From positions 3,658,001 through 3,722,000 of the forward strand of contig NZ_JAFJMJ010000001.1 in assembly GCF_017309385.1 (NCBI RefSeq): 64,000 bases of DNA. Direction: 5' to 3'. Under the pieces are notes generated by a model. That model saw only the letters and a program-made list of their open reading frames with translations. It was not told the DNA's origin and made no database searches. Below are positions 17,947-25,649 of the stretch, in pieces; the stretch's first letter is position 1; the number at the start of each line of letters is the position of its first letter. The DNA comes from Amycolatopsis sp. 195334CR (GTDB taxonomy: Bacteria > Actinomycetota > Actinomycetes > Mycobacteriales > Pseudonocardiaceae). The position numbers and the translations under genes are program-made.

Positions 17947-17962
17947 TGTGATCCAGGTCACA
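17947..17962. promoter_or_regulatory. CRP/FNR-type operator TGTGATCCAGGTCACA
   Basis: Exact match to the CRP-family consensus TGTGA-N6-TCACA, as used by actinobacterial CRP/GlxR/Cmr proteins. It lies 115 bp upstream of the DUF4142 start and 38 bp upstream of a possible ECF -35 element, a position suited to activation. This would link the putative electron-transfer operon to cAMP or redox signalling. Confidence 0.55.
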
Positions 17963-17984
17963 CCATTTGCCTGAACTGCGGACC

Positions 17985-18010
17985 GAACCGGTTGCTGATC
18001 ACTGCCGTAC
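17985..18010 (+). promoter_or_regulatory. Candidate ECF promoter for DUF4142 operon
   Basis: GAACC, then 16 bp, then CGTAC reads like the AAC / CGT pattern of ECF promoters and would start RNA about 20-50 bp before the DUF4142 gene. If the neighbouring ECF factor uses it, the sigma factor controls the divergent operon. The match is short, so this is a suggestion only. Confidence 0.3.
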
Positions 18011-18061
18011 CACACAGGTGAATCCCCCGAAATGCACGAACTTTCCCCGAAGGGGCATGCG

Positions 18062-18853
18062 ATGGCCAACCCCGCCCGGTCCCGGCACGCGGTGACACCG
18101 CGCTCACGCCGGCTGCTGTCCCTGCTCGCCGCGAGCGTGGTGTTCTCCTTGCTGTTCGGCGCTTCCCCGGCGTTCGCGCAGCAGGAACTGGCGCCGACCG
18201 ACGAGGAGATCCTGGTCAAGGTGCGGCTCGCCGGGCTGTGGGAGGGCCCGATCAGCAAGCTGATCTCCGAGCGCACCACCAATCCGAAGGTCAAGGACGT
18301 CGGCGGGCACCTGTCCGACGAGCACGCGGTGCTCGACGGCGAAGTGCAGAAGACCGCCGCCCAGGTCGGCGTCAGCCTGCCCAGCCAGCCCACCGCGCAG
18401 CAGCAGGGCTGGATGGACGAGATCTCCGGCAAGACCGGCGCCGAGGCCGACCGCACCTACGTGAACCTGGCCCGCGCCGCGCACGGCACCGTCTTCCCGC
18501 TCGTCGCCACCGTGCGCGCGACCACCAAGAACGACGCGATCCGCTCCTTCGCGCAGAAGGCGGTCAACGCGGTGATGCGCCACATGACCCTGCTGGAGAG
18601 CACGGGACTGGCCAGGGCCGATTCGCTGACCGGTGCCACCGCCTCCTCGGCCACCCCGGCCGCGGCGGGCGTGGCGAACAACGTGGCCGGTTCGCGGCCG
18701 GTGACCACCACCGGCGCCGAGGCCACGGACGAGATCGGCTTCGGCGGGGTGGTGCTCGGCGTGCTGGCCGGACTGGTGGCCATCGCCGCCACGCTCGGCC
18801 TGGTGCGCTGGTTCGGCGCCTACCGCCGCGGCTCCCGCCACGCCAGCGATTAG
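18062..18853 (+). CDS. Exported DUF4142 protein with C-terminal membrane anchor
   Basis: 263 aa from ATG 18062 (GGGG 8 bp upstream); an ATG at 18032 in frame is possible. Signal peptide with cleavage after AFA in SPAFAQQ. The DUF4142 four-helix domain covers about residues 30-185, with the two characteristic helices (HLSDEHAVLDGEVQKTAAQVGV and a later AVNAVMRHM). A Ser/Ala/Thr linker, one transmembrane helix (GGVVLGVLAGLVAIAATLGLV) and a basic cytoplasmic tail follow. DUF4142 resembles ferritin-like bundles but its role is unknown. It is first in a four-gene operon with redox proteins. Confidence 0.85.
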   Translation: MANPARSRHAVTPRSRRLLSLLAASVVFSLLFGASPAFAQQELAPTDEEILVKVRLAGLWEGPISKLISERTTNPKVKDVGGHLSDEHAVLDGEVQKTAAQVGVSLPSQPTAQQQGWMDEISGKTGAEADRTYVNLARAAHGTVFPLVATVRATTKNDAIRSFAQKAVNAVMRHMTLLESTGLARADSLTGATASSATPAAAGVANNVAGSRPVTTTGAEATDEIGFGGVVLGVLAGLVAIAATLGLVRWFGAYRRGSRHASD

Positions 18854-18937
18854 CCGCCACCGCCGCGCCGCGCCGGTCACCGCCGCCCGGGCGCCGCGGC
18901 TCTCCTCGAGTTTTCCCTGATCCGGAGGCACGACTTA

Positions 18938-19762
18938 ATGCCCGACCCCCTGCTCCTGCAGGCCGCCACTTCCCCGCACGACGCCGGTGTCCGTGAGATG
19001 GCCGCCCTGTCCGCCAGGATGGCCTACGTCGCGATGTGCCTGACCCTGTGCTGGGGCGTGTTCACCGCCACCGGCTGGGTGCGCCGGCTCTCCGGGCACC
19101 ACGCCCTGCGCGGCGGCCACCAGATGCTCGCTTCGTTCACCATCGCCACCGGGGTCACCCACGCGGCCGCGTTCCCCTTCCTCGACGACATCGACTTCGG
19201 CCTGACCAAGGTGCTGATCCCGTTCGCCGACGGCGGGCTGGCCCGGCACGCGCTGGGCATCATCGGCCTGGAGCTGATGGTCGCCATCGCGCTGACCGCC
19301 GGACTGCACCGGACGGTGAAGTACCTGAACTGGCTGCGGTTCCACCAGCTGGCCTACCCGGCGGTGGCGATGACCGTGGTGCACGCCTGGTTCGGCGCCG
19401 CGGCCAACGGCAACCTGTCCCTGCTGTGGCTGGGCGGCATCACGCTGCTCGCCCCGGCGCTCACGCTCAGCGTGCTGCGCCTGATGCCGCCGAAGCACCT
19501 GGTGCGCATCGGCCTGCTCGACGCGCCGCCGGTCGGCCCGTCGAAACCGGGCAAGGCGGTGGTGATGCGGGTCAGCGTGGACAACCAGCGCTGCCGCCGG
19601 TACGGCATCTGCCAGCAGGAAGCCCCCGACGTCTTCCAGCTCCGCGAGGACGGGCGCCTGCGCTACACCCGCAATCCGAACGCCGGGCAGAACGACCAGG
19701 CGCAGGCCGCCGCTCGTGCCTGCCCGATGCGCGCCATCCAGCTCCAGGGGGTCGACCAATGA
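18938..19762 (+). CDS. Membrane domain-ferredoxin fusion protein
   Basis: 274 aa from ATG 18938. Residues about 25-190 form five or six membrane helices with histidines in GHHALRGGHQ, GVTHAAAF, RFHQLAYP and VVHAWFG, consistent with haem ligation in a ferric-reductase-like domain. Residues about 210-274 are a small ferredoxin with C219-x5-C225 (CRRYGIC) and C262 in ARACPMRAI. Three cysteines and the missing fourth suggest a [3Fe-4S] cluster as in P450-type ferredoxins. The fusion could pass electrons from the next gene's reductase to a membrane haem or an outside acceptor. It overlaps that reductase gene (ATGA). Confidence 0.8.
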   Translation: MPDPLLLQAATSPHDAGVREMAALSARMAYVAMCLTLCWGVFTATGWVRRLSGHHALRGGHQMLASFTIATGVTHAAAFPFLDDIDFGLTKVLIPFADGGLARHALGIIGLELMVAIALTAGLHRTVKYLNWLRFHQLAYPAVAMTVVHAWFGAAANGNLSLLWLGGITLLAPALTLSVLRLMPPKHLVRIGLLDAPPVGPSKPGKAVVMRVSVDNQRCRRYGICQQEAPDVFQLREDGRLRYTRNPNAGQNDQAQAAARACPMRAIQLQGVDQ

Positions 19763-21030
19763 GAGCCAGACAATCCGCCGAGCGCATCGTCATCGTCGGT
19801 GCGGGCCTGGCCGGGCTGCGCGCCGCCGAGCGCCTGCGCGAACTGGCCTTCGACGGCGAGATCGTGCTGATCGGCAGTGAACCGCTGCGGCCGTACCACC
19901 GCCCCGCGCTGTCCAAGGGTTTCCTCAGCGGCGCGATGAGCGCGGCCGACCTGCGGTTGCAGCAGTACCAGGAACTGGGCGCCATCTGGCGGCTCGACAC
20001 CACCGCGCTGCACCTGCAGCCGCGCCGCCGGGTGGTCCACCTGCCCGGCGGCGAGCAGATGACCTACGACGGCCTGATCATCGCCACCGGCGTGGAACCC
20101 AAGCGGGCGGCCAACATCCCGCACGGGCACCCGCGCGTGGTGGTGATGCGCACGCTGTCCGACGCGCAGCGGCTGCAGAAGAACCTGGCCGGCACGCGCG
20201 GCCCGGTCGCGGTGATCGGCGGTGGCTTCACCGGCTGCGAGATCGCCTCCAGCCTGCGCGAGATGGACCGCGAGGTGACGCTGATCGGCCGGTCGAAGAA
20301 CCTGATGGGCAACGTGCTCGGCGAGGACCTCGGCGAGCGGCTGACCCAGTTGCACCGCGACCACGGCGTCCGGCTGGCGCTGGGCAGTTCGATCCAGGAC
20401 TGGCTGCCCGGGCACACCGGGATGGGCATCCGGCTCTCCGACGGGCAGATGCTCGTCGCCTCCTGCGTGGTGGCGGCGGTCGGCACGGTGCCCGCGGTGT
20501 CGTGGCTGCGCGGCGCCGGGCTCCGGATCTCGGACGGGGTGGTGTGCGAATCCACCTGCCACGTGGTCGGTGCGGACGACGTGGTCGCCGCCGGGGACGT
20601 GGCGCAGTGGCCCAACCTGCGCTTCGACGCCGTGCCGCGGCGCGTGGAGCACTGGCTCAACGCGATCGAGATGGGCCGCGCCGCCGCGGAGAACCTGCTC
20701 GCCGGACCGGCCGCGGCCAAGCCGTTCACGCCGATGCCGCGGTTCTGGTCCGAGCAGCACGGGGTCCGCATCCAGGCCGCCGGGGTGCCGAAGCTCGGCA
20801 CCGACACGGTGGCCCTCAGTCCACCCGCCGGGGGCGGCCGGACCGTGACCGGATATGTCCGGGACGGCCGCCTGCTCGGCGTGGTCGGGATGAACAGCCC
20901 GTCGGCGGTGCTGGCCTGGGCGGCGGACCTGGACCGGCAGTGCCCGGTGCCGGGTGAGCTCGAAGTGCCGGACCGGCCGGAGTTCAGCACGGGTGAGATG
21001 AGCCGCGCGAGGATCCTCGCCGGCCGGTGA
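19759..21030 (+). CDS. FAD-dependent ferredoxin reductase
   Basis: 423 aa from ATG 19759, coupled to the ferredoxin fusion. Two dinucleotide-binding motifs are present: VIVGAGLAGLRAAERL for FAD at the N-terminus and VAVIGGGFTGCEIASSL for NAD(P)H in the middle. The pyridine nucleotide-disulphide reductase core is followed by the ATG and AGDVAQW motifs typical of rubredoxin/ferredoxin reductases of the BphA4/PuR type. It most likely reduces the fused ferredoxin using NADH. No P450 or dioxygenase gene is adjacent, so the electrons probably go to the membrane domain. Confidence 0.9.
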   Translation: MRARQSAERIVIVGAGLAGLRAAERLRELAFDGEIVLIGSEPLRPYHRPALSKGFLSGAMSAADLRLQQYQELGAIWRLDTTALHLQPRRRVVHLPGGEQMTYDGLIIATGVEPKRAANIPHGHPRVVVMRTLSDAQRLQKNLAGTRGPVAVIGGGFTGCEIASSLREMDREVTLIGRSKNLMGNVLGEDLGERLTQLHRDHGVRLALGSSIQDWLPGHTGMGIRLSDGQMLVASCVVAAVGTVPAVSWLRGAGLRISDGVVCESTCHVVGADDVVAAGDVAQWPNLRFDAVPRRVEHWLNAIEMGRAAAENLLAGPAAAKPFTPMPRFWSEQHGVRIQAAGVPKLGTDTVALSPPAGGGRTVTGYVRDGRLLGVVGMNSPSAVLAWAADLDRQCPVPGELEVPDRPEFSTGEMSRARILAGR

Positions 21031-21068
21031 CGAGTGGTTGACCGTGGCGGTCGGGGAAGGGGACTCGG

Positions 21069-21851
21069 GTGGCGGCTCGACATGGGGCGGGGCAGCGGCC
21101 GCGGGGCGCGGGGTCGTGGCGGGTGGCCCGCCGGGGCGCCGGCGACCTCCGCCGCGCCACCGTGCTCTGGTTGCGCGACCTCGGTGAGCTCGGCAGGCGG
21201 GCCGGGCTCACCACCACGGTGGGCAAGGTCGCGCTGGGCGCGGTGGGCGCGCTGCTGGTGGTCGGCCTGCTGAACTGGTGGAGCGAGGACGGGTCGGAGG
21301 TGCCCGCTTCGGTGGCGTCCGAGACCGCCGAGACCTCGGCGGCGCTGGTGAAACCGCCGGTGCTGGCCTCCGACGATCCGAGCGCGCGCGACCTGGCCGA
21401 GCTGGACGAAGGCGTCCAGGCCCCGGAAACCGCGCCGGAGACCACCATGCCGTTGCCGCCGGCCGGTTCGGGGCAGGCGGTGAAGCTGGTGGCCCGCAGC
21501 GTGCCGTCGATGGGCGTGACGGTGACCGACGGGAACGGGGCGGTGCTCTACCGGTTCGAGAAGGACCGGGCCGGGCCGTCGAAGTCGGTCTGCGACGCCG
21601 ACTGCGCGAAGACCTGGCCGCCGGTGCTGACCGAGCGGCAGGCCAGCGTCGAGGGCATCGCGCCGGAGCTGGTCGGCACCGTGCAGCGGGCCGACGGCAG
21701 CTGGCAGGTCACGCTGGCCGGGCGGCCGCTGTACCGCTTCGCCGGTGACCGGCTGGCCGGGGACTGGAACGGGCACGGGCGCGACGGGCAGTGGTTCGCC
21801 GTGCGCGCGGACGGTGAGCGGAACCAGCGCGCGCCCGCGGCGGGTGGGTGA
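21069..21851 (+). CDS. Membrane-anchored secreted-repeat protein (COG4315 type)
   Basis: 260 aa from GTG 21069. A basic N-terminus and one membrane helix near residues 57-70 (LGAVGALLVVGLLNWW) place the rest outside. The outer domain carries two lipoprotein-15-type repeats with GAVLYRFEKDRAGPSKSVCDADCAKTWPPVL and a second GRPLYRFAGDRLAGDWNG copy. Such repeats occur in actinobacterial envelope proteins beside ECF sigma factors; function unknown. It is the last gene of the putative electron-transfer operon and could be the extracellular acceptor or a scaffold. Confidence 0.82.
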   Translation: MAARHGAGQRPRGAGSWRVARRGAGDLRRATVLWLRDLGELGRRAGLTTTVGKVALGAVGALLVVGLLNWWSEDGSEVPASVASETAETSAALVKPPVLASDDPSARDLAELDEGVQAPETAPETTMPLPPAGSGQAVKLVARSVPSMGVTVTDGNGAVLYRFEKDRAGPSKSVCDADCAKTWPPVLTERQASVEGIAPELVGTVQRADGSWQVTLAGRPLYRFAGDRLAGDWNGHGRDGQWFAVRADGERNQRAPAAGG

Positions 21852-21867
21852 GTACCCTGGAGCGCTG

Positions 21868-22276
21868 GACGAGCTGGCAGGGCGGTCGCGTGACCCGGTC
21901 CCCTCGGGGAGCGGGTTTCGAGGAAAGTCCGGACTCCGCAGGGCAGGGTGGTTGCTAACGGCAACCCGGGGTGACCCGCGGGACAGTGCCACAGAGAACA
22001 GACCGCCCAGCCGTTCGCGGCTGGGTAAGGGTGAAACGGTGGTGTAAGAGACCACCAGCGTCCCGGGTGACCGGGACGGCTCGGTAAACCCCACCCGGAG
22101 CAAGGCCAAGAGGGAGCGCGAGCTCCTGCGCAGGCGATCGAGGGCGGCCCGCCCGATGCCTGCGGGTAGGCCGCTGGAGCCTGCCGGCGACGGCAGGCCG
22201 AGATGGATGACCGCCCACCGCGGTCCCGGTCCGCCGGGAACGCGGGGACAGGATCCGGCTTACATGCCAGCTCGTC
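21868..22276 (+). ncRNA. rnpB: RNase P RNA (class A)
   Basis: The catalytic RNA that matures tRNA 5' ends. Landmarks: helix P1 formed by GACGAGCTGGCA (21868-21879) and its complement TGCCAGCTCGTC (22265-22276); GAGGAAAGTCCGGACTCC; ACAGAGAACAGACCGCC; GGTAAGGGTGAAACGGTGGTGTAAGAG, all in the expected order; and the 3' GATGGATGACCGCCC and ACAGGATCCGGCTTACA. Length about 409 nt is normal for actinobacteria. A pyrimidine-rich tail follows. Ends are set from the P1 pairing. Confidence 0.97.
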
Positions 22277-22320
22277 CTTCCTTTCTTCCCGGCGGCCCTA
22301 CCCGGCGGTAGCCTCCGGAC

Positions 22321-23202
22321 ATGGAACTCGCTGAGGCCAAGGAAATCGCGTACCGCTGCCACCGCGTGCTGGAACCACTCCACGCGATGGTCTACTTCGC
22401 CCCGGAGGCGGAGGAACGCTTCACCGAGGTCGGGCTGCGGCCGGGCCGGATGGGTTACTTCGCCAGCCGCTCGGCGCCGATGGGCGCGGTCGGGCCGGGG
22501 CCGGTGGCCGCCACCTTCTTCAACTTCAACCCGGAGCTGGTCGCGCGCCACATCCCGCGCGCGTGGACGCTGGCCGACCCGCGTGAGGTGGTCGAAGCCC
22601 GCTTCGCCGCGGCGGACGCCGCGCTGCGGCGGTTGCTCGGAGACGAGCTGGCCGAGTCCGAAGTGGTCACCGAGGCCGCCGAGCTGGCGCGCGAGGTGGC
22701 CGACGGATGCGTGCCGGAGGGCCGTCCGCTGTACGCCGCGCACGCGGATCTGGAGTGGCCGGACGAACCGCTGCTGGTGCTGTGGCACGCGGCTTCGCTG
22801 CTGCGCGAGTTCCGCGGGGACGGGCACATCGCGGCGCTGGTCGGGGCCGGGCTGAACGGGATCACCGCGCTGGTCACGCACACCGCGACGGGCAAGGGCT
22901 TCCTGGAGCCGGCGGCGAAGAAGAGCCGCGGCTGGTCGGACGAGCAGTGGGACGCGGCCGCTGACTACCTGCGCACCGAAGGGATCCTGGACGCCGACGG
23001 GGCGCTGACCGAGCAGGGCCGCGCGGTGCGGGACGGGGTCGAGGACACCACGAACTTCTCGGCCGCGGCGCCGTGGATCCGGTTCGGGGGCGACAAGGCG
23101 GACCGGCTGCACGGCCTGGCGCGGCAGCTGAGCCGGACCGCCGTGGCGAACGGTGCGTTCCCGGGCAACGTCTTCGGCACGGGCTCGGAGAAGGCCAAGT
23201 AG
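22321..23202 (+). CDS. SCO6745-family protein
   Basis: 293 aa from ATG 22321. Soluble, helical protein with an N-terminal HRVLEPLHAMVYFAPEA motif and FFNFNPELVARHIPRAW, matching the actinobacterial SCO6745 family (annotated at times as winged-helix-like). A C-terminal stretch GWSDEQWDAAADYLRTEGIL-D-ADGALTEQG resembles a winged helix. Function unknown. A palindrome copy begins 3 bp after its stop and probably ends the transcript. Confidence 0.82.
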   Translation: MELAEAKEIAYRCHRVLEPLHAMVYFAPEAEERFTEVGLRPGRMGYFASRSAPMGAVGPGPVAATFFNFNPELVARHIPRAWTLADPREVVEARFAAADAALRRLLGDELAESEVVTEAAELAREVADGCVPEGRPLYAAHADLEWPDEPLLVLWHAASLLREFRGDGHIAALVGAGLNGITALVTHTATGKGFLEPAAKKSRGWSDEQWDAAADYLRTEGILDADGALTEQGRAVRDGVEDTTNFSAAAPWIRFGGDKADRLHGLARQLSRTAVANGAFPGNVFGTGSEKAK

Positions 23203-23204
23203 CC

Positions 23205-23257
23205 GCTGTGAATGTGGCTTTCACTGCGGAATCGGCAGTGAAAGCCACATTCACAGC
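23205..23257. repeat. Dispersed palindrome, copy 2
   Basis: Perfect 23-bp arms at 23205-23227 and 23235-23257, the same core as the copies at 12001 and 49836, around the centre GGAATCG. It begins 3 bp after the stop of the SCO6745-type gene and lies between convergent genes. The centre is the exact reverse complement of that in copy 3, so copies 2 and 3 are the same element in opposite orientations. Confidence 0.92.
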
Positions 23258-23279
23258 ACTCGTCGGGGGCGGACGTGAA

Positions 23280-23310
23280 GAGGCCCGGGGCGGCGGATGC
23301 CCCGGGCCTC
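23280..23310. terminator. Hairpin GAGGCCCGGGG / CCCCGGGCCTC
   Basis: Perfect 11-bp stem with a 9-nt loop between convergent genes at 23202 and 23409, with no T-run, as is common in actinobacteria. A probable terminator in either direction. Confidence 0.7.
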
Positions 23311-23316
23311 GTACGG

Positions 23317-23359
23317 GAAGGCCACCGCGACCGAGTCGGGGGACGCCGCGGTGGCCTTC
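23317..23359. terminator. Second hairpin GAAGGCCACCGCG / CGCGGTGGCCTTC
   Basis: Perfect 13-bp stem with a 17-nt loop, 6 bp after the previous hairpin. With the palindrome at 23205 it makes three strong hairpins within 155 bp, in front of the 3' end of the DUF1996 gene. Confidence 0.65.
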
Positions 23360-23408
23360 GCCGGTAACGGAGTGCTCGTGCAGTGAGATCCTTGGCGGGG
23401 CCTCCTTT

Positions 23409-24974
23409 CTACTCGTTGCAGGTGCGGCCGGAGTTGATGCAGTCCACGACCCGGGTCATGATCGCGTTCGACATCACGTTGGCGAAGTCGTCGTGGTCGG
23501 AGAGGGGGTTGTGGTCCTCCTCCGGGAAAGCGTCCACTTTGTACTGACCGGCGAGCTGGACCTCGCGGGGGATCTCGTAGGTCAGGCTGATCCGCAGCTG
23601 CGGCACGGCGGTGAAGCCGTCCTCGCACTGTCCGTTCTCGTTGGGGTAGACGATGTGGTCGCGGTGGTTCTCGCTGTCGATGTTCTGGCCGTCCCAGCAG
23701 CTCGGGAAGTCGTGGACGCGCATCACGTCGCTGCCCTCGGGGCAGATGGTGTACTTGTCGATGCGCACCTGGTCCTCGAAGCCGGTGCAGGTCCACGACT
23801 CCTGGGCATTGGCGGGGCCGTTGGTGGACACCTTGGCGTCGCCGTAGAGCACGCGGAGGAACTTGGGCATCGCCTCGACCTCGGTCACCGGACTGCCGCG
23901 GAACGTGATGTCGACGACGGAGGGGCGCTGGATCTCGCCCTCGTTGCCGGGGAGCTCCCCGTTCTCGTCCTGCGGGGGCAGGGCTTCGTCCTCGTTGCCG
24001 CCCTGACCCTGGTCACCTTGGCCCTGGTCCTGGCCACCCTGGCCCTCGCCTTGGCCGTCCTGGCCTTGGTCGCCCTGGTTCTGGCCGTCCTGGTTCTGGC
24101 CACCTTGGCCGTCCTGGCCCTGCCCGTCCTGGCCCTGCTCGTTCTGGCCTTGGTCGCCCTGGCCACCTTGGTCCTGACCGTTCTGGCCCTGGTCACCCTG
24201 GCCGTCCTGGCCGCCTTGACCCTGCTGGCCTTCGCCGTCCTGGTCCTGACCCTGCTGGTCCTGCTGGCCCTGGGCGCCTTGGTCCTGGGCGTCCTGGTTC
24301 TGGCCACCGTTCTGGTCGCCCTGGTTCTGGTCGCCCGGGGCCTGGCCGTCGCCCTGGTCGTCCTGGGCCTGGTCGCCGTTCTGGCCGTCGTTCTGGCCGT
24401 TCTGGGCGCCGCGCTGGCCGACTTGCCTGCCGTCCTGGTTCTGGGCGCCGCCGCGTCCGGCCTCTTCGGCCTGCGCCTCCTCGGCGTTGTCCTGCTGCTG
24501 CTCCTCCTCGCTGTCGCCCTCGGTGTCGATGCGGACGACCGGCCAGAAGTAGGCGGACTTGTCGCCGTTGGCGCAGGTGGTGCCCGCGGCCTGGAGGCTC
24601 TGGTTGTTCGAGTCGGCGTCGGTGGACAGGTTGCCGACGTAGTCGTGCAGGTGCTGGGCGCCGTTGCGGACACCGGGCTGGGCGATGAAGTTGTCCGGGT
24701 TGAAGTGCCCGTTCTCGTTGCGGCCGCAGTCGACGGTGGAGGTGCCGGTGGAGGCATCCTGCTGGGCGTCCGGTTCGTTCACGTTCGGTTCGACGGTGGT
24801 GATGTCGACGAACTGGCTCTGGTCGGGGCTGTCGGCACTGGCCTCCGGGGGTGAGCCCGTGGTCGTGAAAACGGCCAGCGCACCGACCGTGAGCACCGCG
24901 AGGCCGATGCCGCCGGTGGTCAGTTTGGCTTTGCGGGAGACGCGGTGCCTTCCCTGGAAGCGGTCTCGGGCCAT
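23409..24974 (-). CDS. Exported DUF1996 protein interrupted by a long Gln/Gly/Asp/Asn-rich insert
   Basis: 521 aa from ATG 24974, with GAGGTG 8 bp upstream. A membrane or signal segment lies at residues about 19-42 (LTTGGIGLAVLTVGALAVFTT). The DUF1996 domain starts with CGRNENGHFNPDNFIAQPG and the family hallmark HLHDYVGN, runs to KSAYFWPVVRID, and is broken at about residue 151. About 195 residues of almost pure G, Q, D, N and E follow (GQNQDGQ-type repeats, bases about 23935-24520). The domain then resumes with PSVVDITFRGSP, KFLRVLYGDA and HDFPSCWDGQN. DUF1996 proteins are secreted and of unknown function; in fungi and bacteria they are linked to the cell wall. Seven cysteines after the signal probably form disulfides. 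Confidence 0.85.
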   Translation of the reverse strand: MARDRFQGRHRVSRKAKLTTGGIGLAVLTVGALAVFTTTGSPPEASADSPDQSQFVDITTVEPNVNEPDAQQDASTGTSTVDCGRNENGHFNPDNFIAQPGVRNGAQHLHDYVGNLSTDADSNNQSLQAAGTTCANGDKSAYFWPVVRIDTEGDSEEEQQQDNAEEAQAEEAGRGGAQNQDGRQVGQRGAQNGQNDGQNGDQAQDDQGDGQAPGDQNQGDQNGGQNQDAQDQGAQGQQDQQGQDQDGEGQQGQGGQDGQGDQGQNGQDQGGQGDQGQNEQGQDGQGQDGQGGQNQDGQNQGDQGQDGQGEGQGGQDQGQGDQGQGGNEDEALPPQDENGELPGNEGEIQRPSVVDITFRGSPVTEVEAMPKFLRVLYGDAKVSTNGPANAQESWTCTGFEDQVRIDKYTICPEGSDVMRVHDFPSCWDGQNIDSENHRDHIVYPNENGQCEDGFTAVPQLRISLTYEIPREVQLAGQYKVDAFPEEDHNPLSDHDDFANVMSNAIMTRVVDCINSGRTCNE

Positions 24975-25649
24975 CGACTGTTTCACCTCTTGTTCGGGGC
25001 GGTTGGGTCTGACTGGCGCGCCGCTCGGGGATACGGGCGTTCCGCGCGCGGTGGACGAAAACGAGGCCTGTTCGTTACTCTGCCGTTATAAAGTCATCGT
25101 CGCTGCTGGGGGGCCTGCCCCCTCGGCGGCAAGATCACCGAGAAGAGCGCCGGATGACGGAAAGTGAGGGAAACCGGAGGTTTGCGGTAACCCGCGTCGC
25201 GTTCTCGCCGTTCGAACGGGTGAGCCCCGCAAATGTGAAGTCGATGTGAGGAGCCGTCACCCACTGGAGGCCGCAGAAGGGACCGAACGGGGCATGCCAC
25301 ACTGTTCCCGGCGCGATCCGCCCCCTACCTCGGCCACCTGGAGTAGTCAAAATCCTCGCGTGTGAGTGAGTCGATTCGCACACTAGGAAATCCGGGTGGA
25401 CTGGGTTAATCCTGGACGCCCCGGCAACGATGATGGAGGGGATGGGTATCGGTGAGAGTGGTCCATGCCCGCGTGGCGCGGGCGCGGGTACGGCACGGGC
25501 GCATCCGGCGCGTGCGCTTTGACCACCACATCTCGTACGGCCATCATGTTTCTCGCGCACAGTAGTAGGTTCGGCACGTTCGGCAATCACGGCGGACCGG
25601 AGGTACCGGGCCCGCCCCGGCCCCGCCCGCGGTACTCAGGAGTTAAGCG
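24975..25649. other. 675-bp intergenic region upstream of DUF1996 and T4SS-like genes
   Basis: No convincing gene on either strand: frames here have poor codon bias. The base composition is clearly less GC-biased than the neighbours. Seen: TATAAC-type -10 on the minus strand near 25086-25091, which could serve the DUF1996 gene; a GCCCGCG-TGG-CGCGGGC hairpin at 25467-25483; TTGACC at 25518-25523 as a possible -35 for the plus strand; and AGGAG just before the 25650 start. It probably holds two divergent promoters and a long 5' leader. Confidence 0.5.

Noticed and set aside
23935..24520. Tandem short repeats that could be mistaken for a CRISPR array or minisatellite
   Set aside because: The repeats are codon-based (GGN, CAG/CAA, GAC) inside an open frame, with no constant repeat-spacer spacing.
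23073..24854. A 593-codon plus-strand frame with long runs of Leu, Val and Ala
   Set aside because: It is the antisense reading of the Gln/Gly/Asp-rich insert of the DUF1996 gene; the hydrophobic runs are an artefact of the CTGGTC-type repeats, and it has no ribosome site.
25250..25640. A possible cyclic-di-AMP (ydaO-type) riboswitch before a locus that includes an NlpC/P60 gene
   Set aside because: I could not find the conserved ydaO core blocks; only isolated hairpins are present.
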